Shown here: one piece after another, positions 54,606 to 64,000 of the stretch
Numbering within the stretch: position 1 is the first letter of the stretch
Layout of the letters: each line of letters opens with the position of its first letter
Source: Rhyzopertha dominica
Lineage: Eukaryota; Arthropoda; Insecta; Coleoptera; Bostrichidae
DNA: 64,000 nucleotides
Direction: 5' to 3'
Assembly (NCBI GenBank): GCA_025024175.1
Contig: QCXZ01000064.1
Location: 23,432,286 to 23,496,285 of the forward strand
Notes under the pieces: generated by a model
Seen by the model: only the letters and a program-made list of their open reading frames with translations
The model's database searches: none
What the model was told of the DNA's origin: nothing
Position numbers and translations under genes: made by a program

Positions 54606-55660
54606 AAAAAAAATCAAAGCTTTTTACTTGTTCACATATTATGTCGTAACCTGAAACACAACCTTAAGTTAATAAAAAAAAAACAATGCAAAGTAATTTG
54701 CTTGGCTGGGTAAATTTTTGGGGTTATGAATTGAAAGGGGAATGTTTTTAAATATTTTCAAAATTTGTATCTCAAACTGAATAATAATAATTTTGTGGTG
54801 TAGTTGTTTAAAGAAATGTCCGTCATTTTATTATTTTTAGCCTGGGTCAGATTTTAATAGATTTTAAGTGAGTACAAGTTGAAATAGGTCTCAAGACAGC
54901 CCTGACTCCTAATAAAGCAAGGGTTCAAGCATCTGTCAGTCTATGCTAAACAAGGGATTATTTACAACCACAATGCTTAATAAGTTAAGTAATGTCAGAC
55001 GCTCGTTTTAAAGTGCCTCTGAAGTTAACTTGAAGTTAACGCTTGTGCGCTAACTGAGACGGCACTAGCAGTCTAGACTTCTCAGTCATACACATGCATT
55101 TTGCCTTTAATGCTCGGTAATTGACAACTTATTCGCTTAAATTTTAGGTAAAAATACAAATATTTTCAAACAAAATGGACTTTATGATGCAAAATGATAT
55201 TGGAATTTAGTTTATAGTGCATAATTACTACTTTACCTATATTAAAAAGCAATAATATTGTGAATTGTCTATCCTGGAAATATACATTGTAAAGAATCAG
55301 AATTCAGTCAGGTAAAAATTAGGTTTTAAATTGAACAATTTGCAACTTTGATTCATTTAATCTTTTGTCAATTAAAAATGATGTTTCTAATACATCATAT
55401 GTGGCATTATGGTTAAAAAAAATTTAATCTTCAAGTTACACATTCGAACTCCTTATCATAGCATGTGAAATTAAAGTAAAACTGAACTGTAATTATTCGG
55501 GTATTAATTGGGATCAGACCCGATCCAGATATATGGGTTGGATAACTGTATAGCTTAAGTTGAGATAATTAGAATTCTATTGCAATAAAGAAGTGTATTT
55601 TATAACATACGCTTTAAAATGTTATACTGTTAACTTTATTTACACTTTATTGTAATCATA
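54606..55660. other. Unclassified AT-rich sequence
   Basis: No supported ORF, repeat or RNA gene. It would be intronic if the two minus-strand exons belonged to one transcript, but the stop codon at 55,661 argues against that. Confidence 0.4.
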
Positions 55661-55808
55661 TCATAATGTTGATGAAGTAGGTGTGCCTGGAAGCATATCT
55701 TCAGCTGAAGACGTTGAAACATATAATTCATCAGTAGGTTGACCAAGGTATTTCATAATCTCCTCAGACACTTCGATACAGAGTTTTTGTATATAACACC
55801 ATATCCTT
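55661..55808 (-). CDS. Candidate 3'-terminal coding exon, unknown protein
   Basis: The minus frame reads 'IWCYIQKLCIEVSEEIMKYL', then a polar tail with 'SAEDMLPGTPTSSTL' and TGA. Its composition is protein-like and unlike the surrounding AT-rich noise. There is no ATG, and an upstream TAA in frame means it would have to be spliced from exons beyond 55,808. The possible acceptor (AACAAAAG) lacks a pyrimidine tract, so confidence is low. Confidence 0.25.
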
Positions 55809-56671
55809 TTGTTTTATTTTTTTTCTTTTAGTTGAACACAAATTTATATTTTTTGTTATTTTGTCACAGAAACTCGGTCACAAATAGAAAACGTGTCTGC
55901 AATAAATAAATTATTACATTATTAAATACATTTCTGGAGAGTGTTGCTGATTGGATGGCTTGCAATAAAGTGTCTCCGAATGTCGAAAAAATTCAGTAAA
56001 TAAATAAAAAATTAAAATTAAAAAATAACTTTTACATACAACTTTATCAACAGTATGATGGAATACAATAAATTCTAAATAAGGTTAAGAGTGTAGTATT
56101 TGTAAATATATGAAAGTTAGTTTAAATAATTTGTAATTTATTTCTTCTGTAGTTTTTACATATTTTACTTTTAATAGGCATGTTATAAAGCTTAGTACGG
56201 CACTCTAGACAGGAACACAAGTGCTCGATTCGAGTATTTTCAGTCATCTTCCTGTGGAGCACGAAAGCTTCAAAAATATACCAGAATATGACATTGATTC
56301 TGATTGCCGAATCCCAGACATTATCTTCACCACATCATAACAATATTCTAGAATCTAGATAAATTACGTTTTCTTTCAGAACCTGTTAGTTATGATTGTT
56401 TTTTTGTAAGTCCTGCAACTTTCCTTTTAAATAATAAGTATAACACTATTATTCTATTCTATCTATTAGTATATAATATAGTATATGAAATCAGCATTTA
56501 ACCGTATTAAATTAAGTTAATAGGTAATTAAAACTCCCGTTGCTGGTTACAGCTTTTTTTCTAACAGAAGATTTAGCAGTGAAAGCCGGAGAGAGTATAA
56601 TTAATCCTAAGAACATTGACATTCTGATGAAATAAAAGTGCTGGCAACACTGTATCATAGCTTTTGATGCG
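55809..56671. other. Unclassified AT-rich sequence
   Basis: No supported gene, repeat or regulatory element. Confidence 0.4.
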
Positions 56672-56676
56672 TACTA

Positions 56677-59537
56677 CCAAAGACGATTTTATAAGACTGA
56701 TCTACGCAATGTTAAACTTGGACGCGCCCTACTGGTATGCGGCCACTAGGCGTCGACACCATCGAACCATTAGTTTGTCCTGCACCTGTGGAGTGTCGCT
56801 GATTAATTTTAAGAGCTAAAAATCGACGTTGCCATGTTTACGCCTTATTCTTGTTTTTACGCGAATAACATGTAAATATAAAAAACGGTCTTGGCTACTC
56901 ATTTTTATGGCAAATACAGGTAATACATTGTGCAATATTTTAAATAATCTTGAGTGGTAAACTAATTACTTAAATAACTGTATTTATGGACAAAGCAGAA
57001 ATATGTAGTAGGTATGTCTCTATGTCAGCGATGTGGCCTTTGTCTTATACACTGGCGTGTCCTGTCACNCAGAGGCCCAGGGCAATGGAGATTAATAAGG
57101 GACCTTGCTTGAAAGGTCCGTAGAAAAAAGATATTACCTCAAACAAAACTTTTAACGTTACAAATTTTCTTCGAAATTTAAATTGCCTACGACAAAAAAA
57201 ATTATATATAAAATACGAACGCGCTTTTGCGAAATTAATCGTACAAATCGCATGTATATTGCTGGCCCTGACTTCGAATTATTTTGGCTGTATGCTAGGT
57301 ATATCGCGACCAATGTTGATTCAGATAAACTGTAAAAGCTTTCATCCCTTACTTTGCACGGCAAATCATATATTTAACTTTTGATGTTAATGATCATTAA
57401 ATAAATACACCGCTATTCTCTCTTCTCGAACTGTGTATATAAAAATGAAACTAAAATATAAAATTCAAGTAGTGGACTGTACTATAAGTATTAATATTTT
57501 CAAACTTTCTAGTTCAAAAACATCATTTGCTTTATTAAACAAAACTACTTGTCGCCACGCTCTTTTCTCGGTCCGCTGTGAACCTCCAGTAAGCGTTAAG
57601 CGTGGTTTTAATTGTAAATTTAACAACACAACATAGAATGTAAATACATAGTATTACGTGTTTGTAAATAAAATAGTGTTTGAAGGAAATGTAAATAAAT
57701 TCAAGTATTTTGACTTACCTACTTCCACATCCAACGGATGGGAAGTATTGTATCGCGAAAAAAAGTTTCAAAATTTTTCATTTGCTCATTCGCTTTAAAT
57801 TGGTTGAAAACGCAAAAAAAACAAAATTTGAGCAAAAAGATTTCTTGTCTGTGGTATTGTTTGTGGACACGATAACTTTCGAAAGACTTAATATATGAAC
57901 TTGGAATTTAGCAAACGTATAAACATCAACTACCCAAAAGCGACCTATTGTTTATGGGGTAAGTAGGGTATCGGGAAGGGGGCGAAATTGGGAAGTACCT
58001 AACTATCCTTTTTGCAAAATTTTTTTTTCGTTTTAGTATGTGATTAGTAGTATAACTGCGAGAATTATTAGTTCTTATAAATTTTCGGTGCAGCAAACTG
58101 TTTAGAATGTATTAGCAAAAAAGCGTCACTTAAAGAAAAGGGTTTTTCCTATATATCTCCGAATATATTTAATATATTCAAAAAATGAAAATACCGCCAG
58201 ATAGGAAATAAAATTTCTCTCCAAAAGTGTTTTAGAAAATTTATTCAAAATTTTGACATTTTCGAAATATTTCCAAAAAACCTATTTTGGACCCTGCTCG
58301 TACGATTTTTTTTAAGTTTTGGTATTATATAGAAAATCAAATTTCTGATCAGAAATCAATCTTGTAGTTTTTTTGTTAAGTTGATAATTTTCAAGTTATT
58401 CGGAAAAAACCGATTTTAAAATTTGTATATTTTTGCTAATATCACGAGGACTGTTTGTCTTAGAATTTAAATGTGTAGAGAGAAAAAATGCTCAAAACCT
58501 GATTAGGTACTAATCGTATAGTATAAGAAATAAAAACGTAACTGTCATTTTTACAATTGGATGTGGAAGTACTGATTCAATTTGCAGCGGTTTTTTAATT
58601 ATAGGTGGGTACCTATTAACGATATTATTGCATTCTTAGAATGCTCGTTTAATTGTATATTATCATATTCTCTAATAAAGCGTAGCATTAAACAAATCAA
58701 ATATTGTTGTGTAGAAGAAAAAAACGAAATGTTTTATCTATAATATTTCTTAAATATCAATATTGTAGTTAAAACATTTCAAGTATGGTCCTGTAATTCA
58801 CTTAACGCCCACCCCCTTATAAAAGCACGACGCGAAGCAAAACAATGCAGTAGCAGTCCTCATATGTTTTTTTTGTATTTTTGTAATACTGAACCCTGAA
58901 GCAGCAACATGCAGTTTTTGTTTGTTTTATCATCACATATATGTATATATTTTCATACTTGTGTCGTTTTAATACAAATGTTTTGCTATCTGTACACATT
59001 ATAATGTTTAATATTAATAAAATGCGAGTTAGATACTGATTGTCAAGTTTTTTCATACATCTTAAAACGAGCATCCCTAATTTGATGCATTTTAACCTTG
59101 CATTGTTTTGCTTAATAATATTCACGGTGTTTATCATAATACAGTTATGTATTGAACACCTAATCTAAATTTTTCTAATTTTTAGAATAGTCAAGCGTGC
59201 ATAGTAAGTTGTAATTATTAACAATGGCAAAGCATTTTAATTCAGATCTTTCTCAGAACACTGGAAACATAAACATCTTTTGAGCGCAGCGCGAAACTGC
59301 ATCGTACATAAATCGGTATATATACCCGCTTACCCGCTAAGCGCTAAGGTTTTACAGTATACTATAATGGGCAAACACGCATTATTCAAAGTATGATGTT
59401 GCCGGTCCAGTGGCAAGGTCATGTGGCGTAATTTGACCGAATAGACGTCGAGCTACCTCATACGCCATCTGTTAACATGCATTAATACTGCTGAGGTACT
59501 CCTATAACGTTGGACAGTCTTATAAAATCGTCTTTGG
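56677..59537. mobile_element. TIR element, 2.86 kb, 5-bp target duplication
   Basis: CCAAAGACGATTTTATAAGA plus CTG is perfectly inverted at 59,515-59,537. TACTA flanks both sides (56,672-56,676 and 59,538-59,542). No transposase motif was recognised in its ORFs (57,158-57,364; 57,433-57,636; 57,710-57,898; 58,817-59,137). It is probably non-autonomous. The same ends occur in the 30-bp micro-copy at 34,374-34,403. The superfamily is not assigned. Confidence 0.82.
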
Positions 59538-59542
59538 TACTA

Positions 59543-59967
59543 CAGCCATAGATGAATTAATTTATCTTTTATCTATGGTATGTACAACCCAAGGTACAAC
59601 GGTACAACCTAGTGGCATTGAATTTGTTGAAATGGTATCGATATTGGCAAGTTGGCATCTAAAAGTATGCTACTAAATACCGATACTTACGGTCGTTTTT
59701 TTATGGTGTTGTACAATTGCACTAGGATTTATACAATTGTATATTTTATAGTACCTTTACCTTTAACAAGTCTAGTACACTAGTACAATCCAGTCTTATG
59801 ACTGGACTCTAACAATAAATTAATGGTAGCGAATTATTTTTCTCTAGCAGACTATTTTGACTGCTTGTGGCAACACTGCATCGACGACAATAATTGAGGT
59901 TATGTAGATATAAACAAAAGAAACCTTGAAAAGTAATACCCAAATACTTTCTAAATAATAACTAATA
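59543..59967 (+). other. Short upstream region of the TAF1C-like gene
   Basis: This contains the 5' UTR and promoter of the downstream gene. No clear TATA box or splice signals were seen. The start codon at 59,968 follows the A-rich context TAACTAATAATG. Confidence 0.4.
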
Positions 59968-61638
59968 ATGAATGGTTTGGGTTTACATCACTATTTGGTT
60001 TATGACTATCCAGATGATAAACCGTTGCTGCAAAATCAGCCTGCGGAAATATTTGCCGAATATCCATACCCGGTAAACAAGAGTGTTGCCGAATTACCAG
60101 CAGTGGATGCATTTGAAGAACTCTTAATCCTTAAGCGGGATTATGTGGCAAAATTAGACACGTTTTCGCAGATGTATGTACATAATCCACTAAAAATAAC
60201 AAAAAAGAAACTTGCCGATGTGCCTCGATACTTATTGGAAGCGTGCAGTAAGAATTGTCAAGATCCTGATGCCTATTTTCCTAACGACTGTAGTTATAAC
60301 TGGTATTACACAGGAGGAATTTTGGACTGCATTTCAGTAGGAGGTACTGATTTTCTTGTGTGGCCAAATAGAAACTGTGATTTGTGTATTGTTAATACAC
60401 AAGACTTTAGTGAGCAGCAAATTATACCAATAGATGTAGGAGATGGTTTGGCAGTTCATAATATTAACAGTTGTGAACTTCCTGCATCAAATTTCTTAAT
60501 CAATGTGCGGCAAAAGCATAAAAATACGGTGCTCAACATAGAGCTAAAAGAAGATAAATGTCCAGTTGTCATTTCTAATTTCAAAGTATTATCTGAAGTC
60601 CCGTTGCTTGATGCTAAAATTCACCTATCTAAACCTAGTCTGTGTACTGTACTTAAAAGCAATTATTATTTAGAAATGCATGATTTAGATAATTCAAAAA
60701 CTGTATGTACATATGAGTTGAAGAAATTTTGTAATATGATGGACATGTTCGGACAATTTAAATATTTAAACACAAACTCTTTGATCATTGCAAATCATAA
60801 CAATATAAGTGTTGTAGATGATAGATTCCAGTCTCCCATAGAAAATAGTTTAAAATTACGCGAATGTGATAGCATATGCACATTTTTAATAAAAAATGAC
60901 AATTTGTGCTACATTGCAACAAAACATTCTTTTATTAAGTATGATCTAAGAATGTACAACACCATTTATGACTTTTCTCATATGCTGGAAACACCACCAT
61001 TTTTAATTAATTTTGAAACTATCAGTGATATTGATTTTATATGTCTTTCAAACCAGCAAACAAAGGTATTATTTAGTGAGTCAGACTCTGTTCACAATTT
61101 ACCTCTATTATTACCGACTATCAATGACACCTATAACGAAATGCAACTTAAGCATGAATTTTACTTAGTCCGAGGCTTGGAAGAACGACTCAAAATGGCT
61201 ACTGTAGGTACAACGATGTCAAAGAGTGAAGATGGATACATATATTTGTATAGTTTGTCATCAGCAGGGGATTTGTTCAAGCAACGAATTAGTCTCTGGG
61301 CGCACGAATCTAATGCTCTTGAAGAGTTGTCACAGTGGATTGAACGAATGCCTAGTGAACATGACTGTTTGCAAATAAATGCTGGGGCGAATTTAAGTCG
61401 GGCCTGGTTTTTATTTAAAAAACCTCTTAAGGAACAACCTCAAAAAATACAAAGTTTACCAAAGAAGATGATTTCCTATGAATTAAAAAACTGTAGTGAT
61501 TTTGGGAAGCACTTGAGTGAGTTGTGGACTACTGTAGAAGAGGATGTTGGTGGTGACCAACGTCGTGACGATTTAGCACCTGAAATGCAGACCTCCGATA
61601 AAGTTACGGCTTGGTTGGAAACACAGTTCAGCCAGTAA
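59968..61638 (+). CDS. TAF1C: TAF1C-like protein (RNA polymerase I selectivity factor subunit), single exon, 556 aa
   Basis: An intact 556-codon frame ends in TAA. TAF1C is a subunit of SL1/TIF-IB, the TBP complex that recruits RNA polymerase I to rDNA promoters in the nucleolus. The best evidence is the C-terminal block 'GLEERLKMATVG', then 'YLYSLSSAGDLFKQRI' (about residues 403-438). This matches the 'LQERLKAPTIG ... LFQLSAAGDVFYQQL' block of vertebrate TAF1C in order and spacing. An N-terminal 'YYTGGILDCISVGG' (about residue 113) resembles 'TGGALAWVPG'. The middle has the beta-strand, low-similarity look of a WD-like propeller. The protein is much shorter than human TAF1C (about 870 aa), mainly from missing N- and C-terminal extensions. 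It is unspliced, with no frame damage. The identification rests on motif memory, so a diverged unrelated WD protein is the alternative. Confidence 0.72.
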   Translation: MNGLGLHHYLVYDYPDDKPLLQNQPAEIFAEYPYPVNKSVAELPAVDAFEELLILKRDYVAKLDTFSQMYVHNPLKITKKKLADVPRYLLEACSKNCQDPDAYFPNDCSYNWYYTGGILDCISVGGTDFLVWPNRNCDLCIVNTQDFSEQQIIPIDVGDGLAVHNINSCELPASNFLINVRQKHKNTVLNIELKEDKCPVVISNFKVLSEVPLLDAKIHLSKPSLCTVLKSNYYLEMHDLDNSKTVCTYELKKFCNMMDMFGQFKYLNTNSLIIANHNNISVVDDRFQSPIENSLKLRECDSICTFLIKNDNLCYIATKHSFIKYDLRMYNTIYDFSHMLETPPFLINFETISDIDFICLSNQQTKVLFSESDSVHNLPLLLPTINDTYNEMQLKHEFYLVRGLEERLKMATVGTTMSKSEDGYIYLYSLSSAGDLFKQRISLWAHESNALEELSQWIERMPSEHDCLQINAGANLSRAWFLFKKPLKEQPQKIQSLPKKMISYELKNCSDFGKHLSELWTTVEEDVGGDQRRDDLAPEMQTSDKVTAWLETQFSQ

Positions 61639-61727
61639 CAATTTATTAATATATCTATTTTATGTATATTGGAATATATTATTTATTGTATTTAGATTTA
61701 CTCATGTTTTTTATGAAACACATTTAC

Positions 61728-61733
61728 AATAAA
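61728..61733 (+). terminator. Polyadenylation signal of the TAF1C-like gene
   Basis: AATAAA lies 89 nt after the stop codon. A U-rich stretch does not follow clearly, but position and sequence are canonical. Confidence 0.6.
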
Positions 61734-61981
61734 TATATAAGTATTAAACCTCAAATGTATGGCTATTAAAATACATTTTTGTACTGAAGTACTGTAATTA
61801 ACATATTAACTGCTTATTGTTTCACAAATATGACTTGCTTCTGAGCATATTAACAGTGGAATTAAATGTTTAATCAACAGTTTTTTCTGTCAGTGACAGT
61901 ATTCATTTATTCTTCCTTTGAATCAGCAAAGCTCTCAATTCTACATCATTCCCCCATCATGTTATAATTTAGATGAATATT
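61734..61981. other. Intergenic sequence
   Basis: No feature was seen between the 3' end of the TAF1C-like gene and the dispersed repeat. Confidence 0.5.
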
Positions 61982-63345
61982 GATTGATTGAACCAGCGTA
62001 CGGTCAGCATTTCTGCCACTCCCGGATATACCGCCGGGTCGGCCGTCTTTGCTGGGTTGGAGGGGTACATGCTGATTGCTAGTAGTGCGACTACCTAGCA
62101 CATGTTAAGGAAATATAAGGACTGGAATGGGAAGGTTATATAGGTACATTCATTTTCTTTGAATGTTTTTTTTGGTGCTGTTGATATCATTGGTCCACTA
62201 GCTCGATTAATTTCTTGTTTCTTATGATTTCTAGTTATTATTCTTCGTTCTTCCCTGACTTCTGAATTATCCTCTCTATAGTTGTTTTCCATGTAAACAC
62301 TTTTTTCGTTGGTCGCCGCTTAGTTCCCAGGTCTTCCTTAATATGTGGTCTGCTTCTCTCCTGGATGTGTCCCTAGTATTTCGTCGCGTATGCCTGTTTC
62401 TTTTATGATTGTTCTGTCATTTAAGAGTTCCGCTATTGCTGCATACGTGGTATGTATTTGGTTGAATGATATTTTTGCCTTAGATTATCATTATGGTATT
62501 TCTTGGGTTATTTGCCTAAGCACTGCGTTCGCTCTTCTGTCAGCTGGGACATGAACACCTACACTGCACACTGCTTTCGTCTTCCAGGATCTTATGTAGC
62601 ACTATTGTGTAATTTCTTGTATACATTTAACTAGATACATGGAATATATTTCACTATAGGGACCGCAACAATAATATATATAATAGAAACATACACATAA
62701 GTACATAACACGAGTACATTGTAAACTAAACTCTTAGAATTTTATGTAGTTTTTCGCTTTCTGTAGCTTGTTTAGATTGCTCTTTCATGGTGATGTTGAA
62801 GTTTTCTTGTTTGATTTCATCTATGTTTGTCCGATCGCTTGCTGGAGCTCTAGGTACGTCGGGTGATGTTCTACAAGATCATTCTTGTCTGCGTGCATTT
62901 TTTTATATATTAGAGATTCTTTACGGCCGTGGGTTATTGTCTCTAGATAAGATTATCACACTATCAAAGTGGTTACTTTGCTCCCTATTTCTGGTGTTGC
63001 CGCTAAAATTTATTCTGAAGCCTTTTTGTTCCAAGTCGTTTATGAGAATTGTATTTTGGCCGTAGACTGTGAACAGTGTCTTCTATACTACTTCCGAACT
63101 TCTACATGTTTTGTCTGGTGTGATTTACAGATTTTCTTGCCCGTTTTGTGTTATCGCTGGACAACATTCTCCCATATATGTGTCTATTTCGTGAGCCAGT
63201 GTGCTCCGCAGGCGGTTTCTGTCCCACAATTGTATAATTTCTTGTACAATACACTTTGCTAGATACACGGAATTACTTCACTGTAACGACGATAGCAATT
63301 ACAACCGCAACACAAACACAAGGATGTAACAACTAGAACACATTA
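61982..63345. repeat. Dispersed repeat R, copy 2, with an internal tandem segment
   Basis: It is colinear with copy 1 in intron 3 of the helicase gene (37,352-38,545), in the same orientation. The segment around TAATTTCTTGTATACATTTAACTAG (62,608 onward) returns in diverged form at about 63,233-63,330, after the point where copy 1 stops. The element therefore seems to contain a tandem repeat of its own middle. No coding capacity was recognised on either strand. Confidence 0.75.
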
Positions 63346-64000
63346 TTAACGAAAATTCTAAAATTCAGTATGATTGTTTAATGTCACGCTCATCTTAGGT
63401 CATAGGCGTATAATATCATTCTAAGCGGTTTCTCTTTTCCTTTAAATCTATTCTGTTTTCTCCTCTTTCTGTTTCGTTGAGTTCTTGTAGCTGTAGAGCA
63501 TTCTTTTTCTTTTCTTTTGTGTTCCTTTACTGAAATGAAGTCTAAAAAGACGAAGCTTGCATTTGTTATTTGTTAGTTAATTGGTTGATCGTTCTAATTG
63601 TTAAGACTACGGTATGAGCGTTTATATATTTTGATTTCCTGATGCTTAGGGTTTATTGTAATTTAGGATAGTATCTGATTATGGCGCGTGGCATAGGTCA
63701 GGGTAGCTGTTTTTGACCTATTTTTAGACGTCCTGGTTNGTTTTACTGCATTTTTGGTGTAATGCCCTATTCAANGGCCTTTTTACCCTTATTGAAGCAT
63801 CCCAGATGGCCAGAACAGGGGGCTCGAAACTACCTATCTACGGTCATTTCGGTCCTAAAATACGTTCGTTTTGTCCCGGAATGCGATATTAGTTGTATTG
63901 GAAGAGAAATAATACAAAGAAAATCGCTAGTTACGCATATGCAACATACGCAAAATTAAATTATTATGTTAGTCAACTATTTTTCTGCTATCTTATCTTA
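63346..64000. other. Unclassified sequence to the window end
   Basis: T-rich sequence with N at 63,739 and 63,775. No supported gene. The ORF at 63,762-63,959 contains an unknown base and no domain. Confidence 0.4.

Noticed and set aside
58817..59137. 106-codon minus ORF inside the 2.86-kb element as a transposase
   Set aside because: No catalytic or DNA-binding motif visible, and composition typical of AT-rich noise.
61982..63262. ORFs of 65-97 codons in repeat R
   Set aside because: Not shared in frame between the two copies of the repeat, and no domain was recognised.

Overview
This window looks like a piece of an insect nuclear genome. It is AT-rich. It holds one multi-exon gene with GT-AG introns, one intronless gene with an AATAAA signal, a long satellite array, and many arthropod-type mobile elements (BEL/Pao, Ty3/Gypsy, mariner, hAT, Harbinger-like, foldback). 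Nothing prokaryotic is present. The insect order cannot be fixed from sequence alone.

Layout. (1) 1-1.3 kb: a frameshifted Ty3/Gypsy gag-protease on the minus strand, followed by a 1.1-kb palindromic element. (2) 3.24-29 kb: satellite DNA. A short array with a ~122-bp period meets a ~127-bp array head to head at about 3,996. The two families are homologous but in opposite orientation. The 127-bp array contains a sharply bounded block of 255-bp dimeric higher-order repeat (about 8.88-12.39 kb) and a block of homogenised monomers (about 12.39-14.16 kb). The satellite is broken, in register, by a 4.6-kb foldback element (16,712-21,328, 9-bp target duplication), by a BEL/Pao retrotransposon with both LTRs (21,882-26,289), and by a TIR element (26,613-28,442) that itself holds a hAT element (27,074-27,992, 8-bp duplication). 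(3) 29-32.2 kb: small DNA-transposon derivatives and transposase fragments. (4) 32.3-52.5 kb: an intact nine-coding-exon gene for a KH-domain DEAD-box RNA helicase, DDX43-like, 637 codons. Its large introns are packed with nested repeats: intron 6 shows element within element within foldback, and intron 8 holds a deleted mariner. (5) 52.5-59.9 kb: sparse sequence with two candidate minus-strand exons and a 2.86-kb TIR element. (6) 59,968-61,638: an intact single-exon gene resembling TAF1C, a subunit of the RNA polymerase I selectivity factor. (7) 62-63.3 kb: a second copy of a dispersed repeat also found in intron 3 of the helicase gene.

Two cellular genes are well supported. The rest is satellite and mobile DNA, but many insertions keep readable target-site duplications, so the insertion order can be reconstructed. 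No obviously new enzymatic system was found. The most unusual structures are the foldback element inside the satellite, the higher-order satellite block, and the nested intron 6.
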